A stretch of DNA of 64,000 bases from Nissolia schottii (GCA_003254905.1 QANU01063901.1:205365-269364); one strand, 5' to 3'; positions 36,550 through 49,548 are shown, counted from the first letter of the stretch. The notes: generated by a model not told the origin, from the sequence alone. Made by a program: numbers and translations.

Positions 36550-37233
36550 GTAAACAAAAGGTTTCATTTTTATGTGAAAAGGCCTTTCTGGGTTTGATGT
36601 TTAGCGAGTGTTAGGGATTTTCATGCTAAAGGGTCACTGTTGAGTTGAGTTTCTGAGAAAAATAAGTCATGGGGTTTGGTTTTTTGGGTCAAAGATCTTA
36701 ATTTTTTTCTTTTCTTTTCTCAAGTGGGGACTGAGGGGATCTCAACACACACCGGCTCTATTCCTTGTTGTATCTATTGATTATTGTCTCTCTCACTTTC
36801 TTTCTTTTTTTAATGGACACTGTTGATTGCTTCGTTCACAAGCTGTTTGCCATATGGTCCCTCTCATACTTCCTATAGTGTTTGGGGATTTGGGATAGAA
36901 GTTTCTTCATTTGAAGCGTCCTATCTCTCTTTCTCCAAGGTTTTAAATTTCCTTTCAGATTAAGGGTTTTTTTTTCCCTTCACCGTTCCAGATCTCTTTG
37001 TTCTTGGGATTTGTTATTTTTTGGTGGGGATTGGTGATCTGAATCTTTTACTTGAAGCTGGTGTTTGGTATTTTTTCCTTGGCAAGGTGCAAGTTGCTTG
37101 CTGCAATTTGAAGGGTTGAGAAATTCTGGAGCTGTGATTTAAGGTTTGTTCGCAGTGATATTAGCTTCTTCTCTGTGTGTATGGGAGCTTAGCCTTGATT
37201 TTTTTGAGCTGAAAATTTCAGTTTTTGTTTCAG
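36550..37233 (+). other. Possible 5'-leader intron of the PSKR2-like gene
   Basis: A donor-like CACAG|GTAAAC lies at 36545-36555. A strong acceptor with a T-rich tract ends at TTTGTTTCAG (37233), two bases before the start ATG. An intron here would remove several upstream ATGs. This is inferred from splice consensus only. Confidence 0.35.
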
Positions 37234-37235
37234 CA

Positions 37236-40200
37236 ATGGTGTTGCTCAGATGCTTCTCTGTGACACTTCTGCAGTGGTGTTTCTTGGCTTGCTCACTTTG
37301 CTTGTCTGTGGGTCTTGGCAACCAGGCCCCATCCTGTGACCCCAATGATTCATCAGCACTGAAGGAATTTGCAGGCAACCTCACAAATGGTGGCTTTATC
37401 ATCACAGCATGGTCTAATGATGTTTTCTGCTGCAACTGGAGGGGGGTTATCTGTGATAATGTGACTGATGTTGTTGGTGGAGCAGCTGCTAGCAGAGTTA
37501 CCAAGTTGATCTTGCCCGGAATGAGTCTCAATGGGACAATTTCACCTTCTTTAGCACAGCTAGATCAGCTCATTCTGCTGAATCTTTCATTCAACCATCT
37601 TGGAGGTAGATTGCCTGTGGAGTTCTCCAAGCTGAAGCAGTTGAGAGTCCTTGATCTGAGCCACAACATGCTGTCGGGACCGGTTGCCGGCACACTTTCC
37701 GGTTTGCAATCCATTGAAGTATTGAATGTCTCTAGCAATTTTCTTGCTGAAGACCTCTTCCAGCTTGGGGTGTTCCCTAACCTTCTTGCTCTCAACATGA
37801 GTAACAATTCATTCACTGGCAGGTTCAATTCCAAACTTTGCAGTTTCTCAAAGGGTCTTCACACCCTTGATTTGTCTGCAAATCATTTTGTTGGTGGTCT
37901 TGAAGGCTTGGAGAATTGCACCACATCTCTCCAGCAGTTGCATTTGGATTCCAATTCATTTAGTGGCCCTCTTCCTGATTCCTTGTATTCAATGTCATCC
38001 TTGGAGCAACTCTCAGTCTCTGCCAACAATTTATCTGGCCAGCTAAGCAGCCAACTGAGTAAGCTCGCTAGCCTTAAAGCTTTTGTGGTTTCTGGGAACC
38101 ACTTTTCTGGGGAACTCCCAAATGTGTTTGGGAACCTTTTGAACCTAGAACAACTAGTAGCTCACTCCAATTCATTTAGAGGACCATTGCCTTCTACCTT
38201 GGCTTTGTGCTCAAAGCTTAAGGTGCTTGATCTTCGAAATAATTCTTTGTCGGGTCATATTGATCTTAATTTCACTGGCTTGTCCAATCTTAGCACACTT
38301 GACCTTGCTACTAATCATTTTAATGGCTACCTTCCAAATTCCTTGTCATATTGCCATGAATTGAAAGTTTTAAGCCTTGCTAGGAATGGTTTAACTGGTC
38401 CTGTCCCTGAAAGCTATGCCAACCTCACTTCACTTTCTTTTGTGTCAATCTCAAATAACAGCTTAGAGGACTTATCTGGGTCCCTGACTGTTCTGCAGCA
38501 GTGCAAAAATCTCACCACTCTTATCCTCTTTAGGAATTTTCATGGTGAGGAAATTCCACAAAGTTTAACATTAGGTTTTGAGAACCTTATGGTTTTGGCA
38601 CTTGGGAATTGTGGTCTTAAAGGCCGTATTCCGTCTTGGCTATCAAGTATCAGGAAATTGGGAGTCCTTGATTTGTCTTGGAACAATTTGAATGGCAGTA
38701 TTCCTCCTTGGATTGGTCATATGGACAGTTTGTTCTACTTGGATTTCTCAAATAATTCTCTGACAGGAGAAATACCAAAAAGCTTAACAGAGTTGAGGGG
38801 CCTCGTGTCCGCCAATAGTAGTAGACCAAATCTCACTGCACCTGCAGCTATTCCTCTCTTTGTTAAGAGAAACAAGAGTGCTAGTGGGCTGCAATATAAC
38901 CAGGCCTCAAGTTTCCCCCCTTCAATACTCTTGAGCAATAACATGTTAAGTGGAGATATATGGGCTGAAATCGGTCAATTGAAAGATCTGCATGTCTTGG
39001 ATTTAAGCAGGAACAACATCACCGGTACCATTCCTAGCACTATTTCAGAGATGAAGAACTTGGAAACATTAGATTTATCTTATAATGATCTCTATGGAAC
39101 AATCCCTCCATCATTTAACAGCCTCACGTTCTTGTCGAAGTTCAGCGTGGCATATAATCGCTTGCAAGGACCAATTCCAACTGGCGGGCAGTTTTTAAGC
39201 TTCCCCAATTCAAGTTTTGAGGGCAACTTGGGGCTTTGTGGGACCATTGATACTCCTTGCAATGGTGTCAAAAATATGGGTTTAAGGCCCAATACTTCTT
39301 CTGGCTCTGCGAGAAAACGCGCCAATGTACTTGGCATAACAATCAGCATAGGGATAGGGCTTGCACTGCTGCTTGCAATTATTCTGCTGAAGTTATCAAA
39401 GAGGGATGGGGATAAACCAGTTGATAATTTTGATGAGGAACTCAGCAGTAGGCGGCCACACAGGTTATCTGAAGCACTTGTTTCCTCAAAGTTGGTGCTT
39501 TTTCAGAATTCAGATTGCAAGGATCTAACAGTTGCAGATTTGTTAAGATCCACAAACAATTTCAACCAAGCAAATATTGTTGGTTGTGGTGGGTTTGGTC
39601 TTGTCTACAAGGCAAGTCTTCCAAATGGCACGAAAGCAGCTGTGAAGAGACTTTCCGGGGACTGTGGCCAGATGGAACGCGAATTCCAAGCTGAAGTAGA
39701 GGCCCTCTCAAGAGCTCAGCACAAGAACCTTGTTGCTCTCAAAGGTTATTGCAGGCATGGTAATGACAGATTGCTAATTTACTCATACTTGGAGAATGGA
39801 AGCTTGGACTATTGGCTGCACGAGTGTGTGGATGGGAATTCAGCTCTAAAATGGGATGTAAGGCTCAAGATTGCGCAAGGCGCAGCTCGTGGATTAGCTT
39901 ACTTGCACAAAGGGTGTGAGCCATACATAGTGCATCGAGATGTTAAATCCAGCAACATACTGTTGGATGATAAGTTTGAAGCTCATTTGGCCGACTTCGG
40001 TCTCTCAAGGCTACTTCAACCTTACGACACTCATGTTACAACAGACTTGGTTGGAACATTAGGATATATTCCTCCAGAATATAGCCAGACTCTGACAGCA
40101 ACCTTCAGGGGCGACGTTTACAGCTTCGGCGTGGTTCTTCTCGAGCTTCTCACCAGTAGAAGGCCTGTGGAAGTCATCAAGGGTAAAAACTGCAGGAATC

Positions 40201-40409
40201 TGGTGTCTTGGGTGTTCCAGCTGAAATATGAGAATAAGGAGCAAGAAATCTTTGACCCAGCCATTTGGCAGAAGGAGCATGAGAAACAGCTATTGGAGGT
40301 GCTTGCCATTGCTTGTAAATGTCTGGACCAAGATCCAAGGATGAGGCCCAGCATTGAAGCGGTTGTTTCATGGCTTGATAGTGTAAGATTTGATGGCTCT
40401 CAACAGTGA
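37236..40409 (+). CDS. PSKR2: Phytosulfokine receptor kinase, PSKR2 type (LRR receptor kinase)
   Basis: A single 1057-residue frame encodes a plasma-membrane receptor that, in this family, binds the sulfated pentapeptide phytosulfokine and promotes growth and tempers defence together with SERK co-receptors. ATG 37236 is the first in-frame ATG and gives a signal peptide (about residues 1-29). Next come an LRR cap with paired cysteines (VFCCNW), about 20 leucine-rich repeats, and an island region near residues 520-560 just before [16 protein letters not shown], which is highly characteristic of PSKR proteins. A membrane helix lies at about 697-719. The kinase keeps all key residues: glycine loop GCGGFG (783-788), lysine K804, HRD 900-902 and DFG 920-922. 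The length is close to Arabidopsis PSKR2 (about 1036). The gene looks intact, with no internal intron. Confidence 0.92.
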   Translation: MVLLRCFSVTLLQWCFLACSLCLSVGLGNQAPSCDPNDSSALKEFAGNLTNGGFIITAWSNDVFCCNWRGVICDNVTDVVGGAAASRVTKLILPGMSLNGTISPSLAQLDQLILLNLSFNHLGGRLPVEFSKLKQLRVLDLSHNMLSGPVAGTLSGLQSIEVLNVSSNFLAEDLFQLGVFPNLLALNMSNNSFTGRFNSKLCSFSKGLHTLDLSANHFVGGLEGLENCTTSLQQLHLDSNSFSGPLPDSLYSMSSLEQLSVSANNLSGQLSSQLSKLASLKAFVVSGNHFSGELPNVFGNLLNLEQLVAHSNSFRGPLPSTLALCSKLKVLDLRNNSLSGHIDLNFTGLSNLSTLDLATNHFNGYLPNSLSYCHELKVLSLARNGLTGPVPESYANLTSLSFVSISNNSLEDLSGSLTVLQQCKNLTTLILFRNFHGEEIPQSLTLGFENLMVLALGNCGLKGRIPSWLSSIRKLGVLDLSWNNLNGSIPPWIGHMDSLFYLDFSNNSLTGEIPKSLTELRGLVSANSSRPNLTAPAAIPLFVKRNKSASGLQYNQASSFPPSILLSNNMLSGDIWAEIGQLKDLHVLDLSRNNITGTIPSTISEMKNLETLDLSYNDLYGTIPPSFNSLTFLSKFSVAYNRLQGPIPTGGQFLSFPNSSFEGNLGLCGTIDTPCNGVKNMGLRPNTSSGSARKRANVLGITISIGIGLALLLAIILLKLSKRDGDKPVDNFDEELSSRRPHRLSEALVSSKLVLFQNSDCKDLTVADLLRSTNNFNQANIVGCGGFGLVYKASLPNGTKAAVKRLSGDCGQMEREFQAEVEALSRAQHKNLVALKGYCRHGNDRLLIYSYLENGSLDYWLHECVDGNSALKWDVRLKIAQGAARGLAYLHKGCEPYIVHRDVKSSNILLDDKFEAHLADFGLSRLLQPYDTHVTTDLVGTLGYIPPEYSQTLTATFRGDVYSFGVVLLELLTSRRPVEVIKGKNCRNLVSWVFQLKYENKEQEIFDPAIWQKEHEKQLLEVLAIACKCLDQDPRMRPSIEAVVSWLDSVRFDGSQQ

Positions 40410-42525
40410 TTTTAGTTTTTGCATTAATGCTTATAAGGGGTTTGGTTGGTGTTATATCATTGACAAATACATTTTGTAAAGCAAGCTTGTTTGTATGAAA
40501 GGTGGAATGTTTCTTAATACAGCTACTGCCTTATGTGTTTCTCTCTAGTCCTTTAGTAACATTATACTGATAGGTGTAATCTGTATAAAATGATAATTTT
40601 GGCTGAGATAATTATCTTGCAAAATATGAATACGCAGCTTTTTTTTTTTTTTCGTTCCCTTTGTAAATTAAGGCACGTTGGATGTGTTTTTAATGCTGTA
40701 TCGTAGTCCTAGTCATACACTGTGCCATGCATTTATGTATGGTGAATATGACAAGAAAGACTTCAAATCCTTCCAAATTTTGGTTTACTGATTCCTGTCT
40801 AAATCAAATGAGTTCTGGATAGTTTGTTCTGCTCCTGATTGTATATTAAGATTCACATTGTGTGGCTACAATTTGTGGATTGTGCTTGGACCTAAAAGGT
40901 GTGCAGGGACCATATCCTTTTCTTAACGACAGTTGATAACTGATTAATACTTTCTCTTTTTTAATTGTGTTTTTGCAAATCACAATAACCGGGGGAAACA
41001 ATTCCAAAAGGCCTAACAAATTGTATCAACAAGGCACCCTATCTAAGGCACATTCGGCATTAGTTTGGAAACAACTTGCCTATCTATAAGAGAGAAAATA
41101 GTTCCAAATTCAGCATTTATAACTCATGTTTTTGTCTATCTATATAGTCTGAGTAATTTAGTTTAAGACACGTGCTTACCTTTGCTTTCATGGGTATTTA
41201 TCATGTGATGCATTCTGAAGTGTCATCTAAAGCTGTCTAGTTCTTATTGGTTATATATTTTCAGACCTAGTTGGCTTCTTAGTAGGTTCTATGTTTTTCT
41301 ATTGTAACCAGATTATTGCTTGAGAAGAAAAAAGAAGCCTTACCTATATAAATTGCTAGTTGGGCCTCTTGTCTTCCAATGCTGAAAGTTCATTTCATTA
41401 TCCTATTTTGGAGCCAAATTCTATTATTTGTTTTAACCTCTTTTCAATTCTGGGTTTTATTTGGTAAACATGTCACCCTTCTTTGTGCTATGTGACTCTG
41501 CCTTATTTATATATATTGGAATCCACTGCAGGATCATATATCCAGATGAAAAATTGTTTTCTGCTTATGACAAGCGGATTCCTTGCTCCTTTTTTCTCAT
41601 TGCCACCAAAGTTTATCTAAACCAATAGTCTATTTATAGCCTTGGATTAGGGAATACCATAAATGGCTGTGCGACTTAGCTTACATTTACATTTATTGTT
41701 GTGTACTAAGTTTCTATTTGCATGATATGTTGCTTTCTAACCTATAGTGCAAAAGAGCTAGAATAACATTTTTTTTCTTTCCGTTAAGAATAACATTCTA
41801 TCTTTAGTTTACCATTTAGTTTTAATTTAATTTATTTTATCTTTAGTTTTAAGTTTATTTCAATTCTTTATTGACGTTTGCGACCATCTTCTTTATATAT
41901 ATAAACAACTCTCTCATACGATTCATTTCAATTTAGCTAACATTAATCCAAAGCGTTTTGATAATGTTTTCCTTGTGAGAAATGAGAATTGTAAGCGATT
42001 TATTATACTTCAAATTTGTGGACATAGTTTTAGGAGGGGGGAAAAAACCTTACGTTGACAACTTTTTTTAATTTCATTTGTGTATGCATACATTGACTAC
42101 TTTGTTTAATAGAAATTGGTCATGGTACTATCCCTTCACTTGTGAAAAAAGAAAAGGGTTGAACATTTCTTAGTGGTTGAAAGGGAGGATGGGCAAAACA
42201 AATCTCTAAACGTGGGGTGGGCAATACAAATATGAGTGGAATATGCACTGAGATTTATCAACTGGCCAAAACATCCGTAAATCCCATCAAACAACATTGT
42301 TGATGTGCAATCCCACTGCCATCTCTATAATTATATACTTGGCAGTGTCCTTTCCAATGTTGAAACTCATCCTTTGCTATATTTACTTTAATTGGAAAGA
42401 ACTTGCTGCTGAACACCCAAATCTAAAGTGGCTTTCTAAATAGAAAAGATTTTTCTATTTTGTACGCACTATCATTATTTAAAACTAAAATGACTCGAGT
42501 CAAGTTGGCGTAATATGATAGTAAA
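40410..42525. other. 3' flank of the receptor kinase, no gene seen
   Basis: Moderately AT-rich unique-looking DNA. Poly-T tracts occur at 40639 and 41769. I see no coding exon or clear repeat. Confidence 0.45.
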
Positions 42526-42785
42526 AGAGTAAATCTTTATATTCGTCTTTAGGGTTATTATTGTCAATCATGTTTGTTCTCAAGTTATTGAAATGATCAT
42601 ATTAGTTTTTTATGTTACCAAAAACTTGTCAGGTTAATCCTTGGAAGGAACTAATTTGATCGATGTTGAATAATTAATTTAACCGACGTTTAACAACTTC
42701 AGGGACTAATATGATCATTTTTATAACATAAAGATGAACTTGACTGATATTGACAACTTCAAGGACGAATTTAAAAGTTTACTCT
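42526..42785. mobile_element. 260-bp MITE
   Basis: Imperfect inverted arms run AGAGTAAATCTTTATATTCG on the left and AGAGTAAACTTTTAAATTCG on the right read in reverse. Both continue with GTCTTTAGGGTTATTATTG-like and ATGATCATATTAGT sequence. GTAAA flanks both sides (42521-42525 and 42786-42790). It is non-coding. Confidence 0.75.
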
Positions 42786-43595
42786 GTAAAAATAAAATTC
42801 TCTCAATATTATTTTTTTATTTATAAGACTGAAATTTGAGACATTACTTAATATATATATATATGTGTGTGTGTATATATAAATGTTGAACCAATTGACA
42901 GACTAAGAAATTGGTAATGAATTTCTATGGTTGAAAAGCAGGCAGCTTGAAATTTTATATTGGAACAAAAAGTTTTGATTAAACCTAAAACCCCATGAAA
43001 CCAACCATAAAGTTGCAATAGCATTTAATTATGTGCTTAAGCTTTTTTGGCAGCTGAGGCTCTTCCCTATGTTTCTATGACAAATTTGGGTGTGAACTCA
43101 CCTAATTAATACGCTAGCCAATAGAAATTGGGTGGCAATTAAACATATTGCAAAGCAATTTATCTCTTCCATGTATGGTGACCCATAGTGCCTTATATTT
43201 TAAGGTATGCTTTAGGCCTAAAAAAATATATGTAAATGATGTTGGTCAAGTCATCATTTAGAAAAAAGTAAAAGCAGCATATTAGCATTTGAAATTGATT
43301 AAAATTTATGTTAGCTAGAATGAATGATGATAAGGAATGAGGAAATGTTCTTCTCTGCTTTGATGTGTCGTTGAAAATAGAGGTATGGGAGAAAGAAAAA
43401 TAGTTGATAATGAACAGAAGGGTGAAAGGTGGAGACACAAATTCTTGGGATCAATTAATTACTATTAATTACTAAGTATGGAGAAAAAGAAAGCACTACT
43501 TTCGTCTACTAATACATAATACACGTCGCTTTTTATTTAAAAATTTGTCTAAAAAGAATATCATCATACCTTTGAATCAATAAAGTGAAAATGAA

Positions 43596-43665
43596 ACTCA
43601 TCACCATTTTAAAGATTTAATTTTGAGATCACTCATTACCATTTTAAAGATTTAATTTTGAGATC
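43596..43665. repeat. 35-bp tandem duplication
   Basis: Two adjacent copies beginning ACTCATCACCATTTTAAAG and ACTCATTACCATTTTAAAG differ by one base over 35 bp, so the duplication is recent. Confidence 0.85.
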
Positions 43666-44159
43666 TTCACTTATTCTCTAAAGTAACATCCCTCCCTTTA
43701 GAGGATCCAAATTCTTTTACTTTATTAAGGTAATGGTGAAATATCTTATGTCACCTTGTTTATCGTGACTTCGAGATGTTCGGATAGATAAGGACTAGTT
43801 TTGTTATTGAATTGTCTTCTGTTTTGGGCCTAGCAGAAAGGCTTACACACCATACAATATTTATCTTTTATATGGTCCAAATTTGTGGGCTCAACTTGTG
43901 GCCTCGTAACATTTTCTGGGCCTCTTCGGTATTCGCAGCACAAAGAAAAGAAACAAGCAAAACCAAACAACAAACAACGAAACAACCTACCCTGTATCTA
44001 TATACTATCATTTGCATTTTGAAAAAGAATGAAATTCTGAAACAACTACCTTTACCATGAGCAGGGGAGATTATTGCATAAAAACAAATTTACAACCTCA
44101 CCTTTATGTACACCCTCACAATAATGGTTAGGAAGAACAAATACTTCATGAAACTATCG

Positions 44160-44340
44160 GGTTTCAGTGTCTGGCATATCGCAGACATTGATACACGAAG
44201 ACACTTATCCGACATATGTGTCACTGTCGGAGGGTTGGAGGGTTGTGACAGTGTTGGTGGCGCTGTCGGCGGAGAGGTGTGACAATGCTGGCGGTGTTGT
44301 CGATGCCGTTGCTCCATAATGTGGTGCGATATACATGGAG
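44160..44340. repeat. Degenerate GTGTCGGAC-type repeat fragment
   Basis: Words such as ACACTTATCCGACATATGTG and TGTCGGAGG/GTTGTCGATG recur. The pattern resembles LTR-derived 'ACACGTGTCGGAC' repeats of plants. Frames here are repeat-driven. Confidence 0.35.
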
Positions 44341-45146
44341 TAGTCTTTATCGGTCTGCAAAGCTTGGATGCATTTTGCAAGATAAACAATCAATGAAGGA
44401 TGAAAAGCAAGACCAATTAGCCACATATAATCAGAGCCAACGAAGGTATTAGTACAAAGAAATTGAGATAATGACAATGGGTTTGAAGTAATGAAAATTC
44501 AGAGTTGAAGGGTAAGATGAAAAAATGAACTCACCCAATTGAGTGTAAGAAAATCGGATGTGGAGCCAAAACGCTCCTAAATCACCAAAATTACTCAAAT
44601 GGAGGAATGCAACTTACCAAAAGTCAAGGAAGCAAGTGGCAAATATATTTAAGAGGGAACAGGGAAGCAAATCAAGAATTGTGCTTTGGGTACACCAACC
44701 GTTTGGCACCTTCAGATTAGGAGAGAATATATTGCCTTTATTTTTGTTTATAACTTTTAGGCTAAAATAGTACTTTGGTCATTCAGTTATATTGAAAATG
44801 TCACTTTGGTACCACTATCATTTTGGTCGTGAATGATTGTTCTTTTTTGGATATAACGGCAGGACCAAAGTAGGGGTAAAATTTTTTAATATGAGATTTA
44901 GTGAGATAATTTATAAAAATGTGATGAAAAATTATTAATTGTTGAAATGTGGTAGTAGCATGTAATTCGCCTAGCTTGTAGGCGAATTATGATTCAAAGC
45001 AATAAAATAATATACTATTCTGACACGCTGTCTTATCAAGACAAAATTTGTCCTTTAAGTCTGACATAATTCGCCTACCCCTTGGGTGAATTATGCAAAA
45101 GCGAAATAAAATAATATATTCTCTTGATTTTGTAAAAAAACGTAAA

Positions 45147-45217
45147 TAATAATGATGATGGTGATGGTGATGGTGATGGTGATGATGATGATGATAGTAG
45201 TAGAAGTAGTAGCAGTA

Positions 45218-45256
<39 letters not shown>
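45147..45256. repeat. Trinucleotide tract (GAT/GGT, then GTA, then ATA)
   Basis: Runs of GATGGT, GATGAT, AGTAGT and AATAAT units follow each other in the middle of the foldback element. They produce artefactual poly-Leu, poly-Tyr and poly-His frames. Confidence 0.9.
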
Positions 45257-45327
45257 GATCATTAGTGTTAATAGTAATTAGCTTACAAATACACAAGATT
45301 CTCATGAAGAGGCAAATAGAGCACACT

Positions 45328-45331
45328 TAAT

Positions 45332-45369
<38 letters not shown>

Positions 45370-45370
45370 A
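45328..45370. repeat. (AAC)n microsatellite
   Basis: An ACA/AAC trinucleotide run of about 13 units inside the foldback element. Confidence 0.9.
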
Positions 45371-46740
45371 CAATAACAACAATAAAAAAACAATTTTTTT
45401 AGACAGTTTTTGAGCAGTGCAATTGTGAATTGGGAATTGATTGAATTTATAGATATTTTTTTAGACAAAATCGCCTAGTATAAGAGTGAATTATATGTGG
45501 TAAAGTATAATTAGATGGCAAAAAAGGAATATATTTCCTTGCTTTATGTTCTTCCACAAAACCAGGAGAATATATTATTTTATTATGCTATGACATAATT
45601 CGCCTAAGGGATAGGCAAATTAGGATGAACTTAAAGGACAAAATCTGTCTTGATGTGACAACATGTTAGGAGAGTGTGTTATTTTATTACGTTGAACCAT
45701 AAATTACTTAAGAGCTGGGCGAATTACATGCCACTACCACATTTTAATAATTAATAATTTTGCACCACAATTTAACAATAATCATTTGTTTGTCGTATAT
45801 TAAAGTGGATTTCTCCCAATGTTGCATTTTAGCCAAAAATTTATCCAAATAACAAGAAGTTTCATGTAATTTGTGTTATATTTTATGTGTTTGCGTACTA
45901 AATATAAACCGATTAAAGATACAATATATCACGTGTTGTACACCATCATGAAGCATAATATAATACTGACTTGAAGACTTATTTTATATGTCAGTGGAGT
46001 TGTTTGGCAACTTTAAGAAATAGTGTATTAACATCACTTAACCAAAATAAGGAAAGGTATTTATTATTATTATTATTATTAATTTTAATTTTAGTTTTAA
46101 GTCATATTTTTTTTCTAAATTAATATACTTTATATTCAAATTTTATAACCCTGCATTACCCAAAAAAAATTGTATAATATTGTGCATCGCGCGAGTTCAT
46201 ATAACTAATCTATTATAATATGGAATGAATATGTATTGGTATAGTCTCATCCTAAAATAAATATAAATAACTCAATTCTTAAAGGAATATCCAATGTGAC
46301 CAACACACTAATTCCTTCTCGCTAACTTCCATTCTGAAGTGGCTAAGAAACTCCAAGTAGGCGCGGTACTGAAACTACTTGCAAGGGGCCACACAAGAAC
46401 AATTTAATCAAAGTCTGACTGCGCACACAAAGAAAGGCAAGGAAAGATAAATTTATAATATTTTTTATGGAAATCAATTTTTTTCTTCTTCTGTTGCTCA
46501 ACTTGGGAAATCAAATTTATAATATTAATTTCTGAAGTCCCTTTTAGGTAGGGAGCATTTTACTATCCAAAACGTCAACAAAACCGCACCTTAAAATAAT
46601 CCAAGGCACCAAATGAAAACATGCTCAATTAAGTTCAAGATAAGTCACCTAAAAACAACTCTTTTTTTCCCATGCAACACACACTTTATGACTAATTAAA
46701 ACAAGCACAAAAAACACAATTGATTCTGAACTTGTACAAC

Positions 46741-46748
46741 TTTAAATA
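46741..46748 (+). promoter_or_regulatory. TATA-like box of terpene synthase copy 1
   Basis: TTTAAATA lies 150 bp upstream of the start ATG. The identical box lies 151 bp upstream of the ATG in the duplicate. Confidence 0.55.
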
Positions 46749-46890
46749 GCTCCACAAAGCTCCCCATTTCTGCACACTACTCTTTCTCTTGAATTCTTTG
46801 TCTTTTGCAAACTACTCTCAAGAAAACCACACTCTTCAACTCGGCCAAAACTTGTTGCAGCGTTACTAAAGCTAGCATAAACACAATATC

Positions 46891-49503
46891 ATGGTAAGAG
46901 TGCCTCCGCCCTTCATTACAAAATATCCCAACATTCTAACATATGTAATTTCTCTGTTTACATTCCTATGTATCATGGTAATTAAGGGTGCCTCACAAAT
47001 TTTCAGGATCTTATATATGCCAAACAAACCTTGCTATTGAAGGAAGCTAAGAATGTATTCAAGAAACTAATTACTGAGGATCCAATGGAGAGTTTGCGCA
47101 TGGTTGACTTTATTCAAAGGGTCGGCATTGAGCACCACTTTGAAGAGGAGATTGAAGATGCACTTCAGAAGCAGCATTTGACTGTGACCACTGATCCCAT
47201 TGATTTTGTCCAAAGCCCTCAACTTTGTGAAGTCGCACTTGCATTCCGTTTAATGAGGCAAGGAGGTCATTGCATTAATGCAGGTAATTGGAATCCTCAA
47301 TGTTAACATATTTTTCTATTTTAATAGTTAAGATATTTATCTATTTTATCTTTCTTATCTGAACAGTTAAGATATTTGTCCACATTAAGTTTTAACTTGA
47401 TTGATTTTTATCATTATTATTGGAATCAATTGTTATATGTAACAAGCCTATAAATAGGCATACCATACATACACATTCCAAAATATAATATATAATACAA
47501 TCCTTATTTTTCCTAGTTTCTCTCTTGTAGTGTGCCTCAATCCACGTTCACCCATGATGATATAATACTACTCATTCTGCCCAATATTAAATGTCACTTT
47601 TGACACAAATACATAGTATAGGAACAAAATTAAAAAAACATTTAATACTTACTTAATCTAATCAAATGACATTTAACGTTAGAAGTCTAATGTTGGACTG
47701 CAGGGGTAATAGTTTAGATTATTATCAAAGACAAGTCACATATTATTGTGTACTATTTTCTTTTCATCAATTATGCATAAACCTGATTTTTATTGTAAGA
47801 GATATACTAATAACAAATTATCAACTATTTAATATGGATGTGCAGATATATTTGACAACATAAAGATTAACCAAAGGAAGTTGAGAGAAGCATGTAGTGA
47901 AGATGTGAAGGGACTCATTGCTATGTATGAAGCAACCCAACTAAGCATCGAAGGAGAAGATAGTCTTGACAATGCAGGGCGCCTAAGCTGTGAGCTTCTC
48001 CATTCATGGCTATCAAGGCATCAAGACCATCATGAAGCTGCATATGTTGCAAGTGCTCTTCAGCATCCACTTCATCATGGCCTGTACAGATTCATGGATA
48101 AGAGCATCCTCCTAAGCGATTTCAAGGCCAATATTAATGAATGGACCGAATGTTTAGAGGAGCTAGCAGAGGTCAATTCCTGCATTGTTAGGCTCATGAA
48201 CCAAAATGAAATGATTCAAGTTTCAAAGTAAGTTTAATCATAACTAGCTTAGATGTTGAATTTTTAGTTATTTAAATTAGCAACCGCTAACACATTCCCT
48301 CTAATAGATGGTGGAAAAACCTTGGAATTGCCAAAGAGGTGAAGTTTGCAACGTATCAACCTCTTAAATGGTACATGTGGCCCATGGCATGCTTCACGGA
48401 TCCAAGCTTTTCAGACCAAAGGATTCAACTAACAAAACCTGTCTCTCTGATCTACGTTATCGATGACATTTTCGATATTCACGGGACATTAGATCAACTT
48501 ACTCTATTTATAGATGCTGTTAATAGGTATCCAAAACATGGACATGGAAGCAAATATGAAACTTTATTTTCTATTTCCTCAATTTCTATTCTAATGCTTA
48601 CACCAAATTGATTTCTCAATTCAGATGGGAATTGACCGGGACAGAGCAACTTCCAGAATTCATGAAAAATTGCTTAATTGCTCTCTATGAAACTACCAAT
48701 GATTTCGCGGAAAAGGTTTACAAAAAGCATGGATTAAACCCAATAGATACCCTTAAAAAAGCGGTAATGAGTCCATTCATTTTATTATGTTAATTATGTT
48801 TGCATTCAATAAAGGAATTTCTTGAAATGAGATAAGAAAATCTAACATTTGCATGAATTTAATTAACAGTGGGTGCAACTATTAAATGCCTTCTTAGAAG
48901 AGGCGCATTGGTTGAATTCCAGTCATTTACCAAAGGCAGAGACGTACTTAGACAATGGAATTGTGAGCACTGGAGTGCATGTGGTGCTTGTCCATGCATT
49001 CTTCCTCATGGATCAGTGTATAACAAAAGACATTGTTGCAATTTTGGACGGCTTTCCAAGCATTATATATTCAGTGGCAAAAATTCTTCGTCTTTGTGAT
49101 GATTTAGAAGGGGCTAAGGTAAAATTTAGGTCTCTTCTAAAATTTGTCTGATTTAAGGCAAAATGTTAATCACTTTCTAACGTGTATTATGAATCAATTG
49201 TTAATGCAGAGCGAAGATCAAAATGGTCTCGATGGGTCATACCTTGATTGCTATATGAATGAACACCCAGACGTTTCAACTGAAGACGCACAAAGACATG
49301 TAACCGAGATGATTTCAAGGGAATGGAAACGTCTCAATGGAGAACTCTTGACCGCAGATTCATTCCCATCATCATTTAAGAATTTCTGCCTCAATGCTGC
49401 TCGAATGGTACCTCTAATGTACCATTACCGTAGTAACCCAAGCCTCTCTAACCTGAAAGAACAAGTCAAGTCGTTGGTTAATGTTGGTCCTAGACACATG
49501 TAG
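46891..49503 (+). CDS. Terpene synthase, TPS-g type (copy 1)
   Basis: Seven coding exons: 46891-46893, 47007-47283, 47846-48227, 48308-48526, 48625-48763, 48870-49118 and 49210-49503. All have GT-AG borders and the phases agree, giving 520 residues. Exon 1 contributes only the ATG; an in-frame TAG at 46873-46875 closes the frame upstream. The catalytic Mg-binding motifs are DDIFD (273-277) and DDLEGAKSE (417-425). [23 protein letters not shown] before DDIFD is typical of TPS-g, the group that lacks the RRX8W motif and makes acyclic alcohols such as linalool or nerolidol. No plastid transit peptide is visible, so a cytosolic enzyme using farnesyl diphosphate is a reasonable inference, not shown. 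Residue 236 is Thr where copy 2 has Arg. Confidence 0.85.
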
Positions 49504-49548
49504 AAGAATAATTTGTTTGTTCATATGTTGTTTTTATTTAATTTGATC

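Larger units (their letters stand above)
44759..45834. mobile_element. Foldback element with long inverted arms
   Basis: The ends GGCTAAAATAGTACTTTGG (44759) and, in reverse, GGCTAAAATGCAACATTGG (ending about 45834) match. Inner arms at about 44910-45110 and 45590-45790 are inverted copies of each other over about 190 bp. Each arm carries AATTCGCC/GGCGAATT palindromes, for example a perfect 10-bp stem at 44964-44988. The middle is simple repeat. No transposase is present and I could not establish the target duplication. Confidence 0.7.

Noticed and set aside
44987-45468. Poly-Tyr, poly-Leu and poly-His reading frames
   Set aside because: They are translations of trinucleotide microsatellites within the foldback element.
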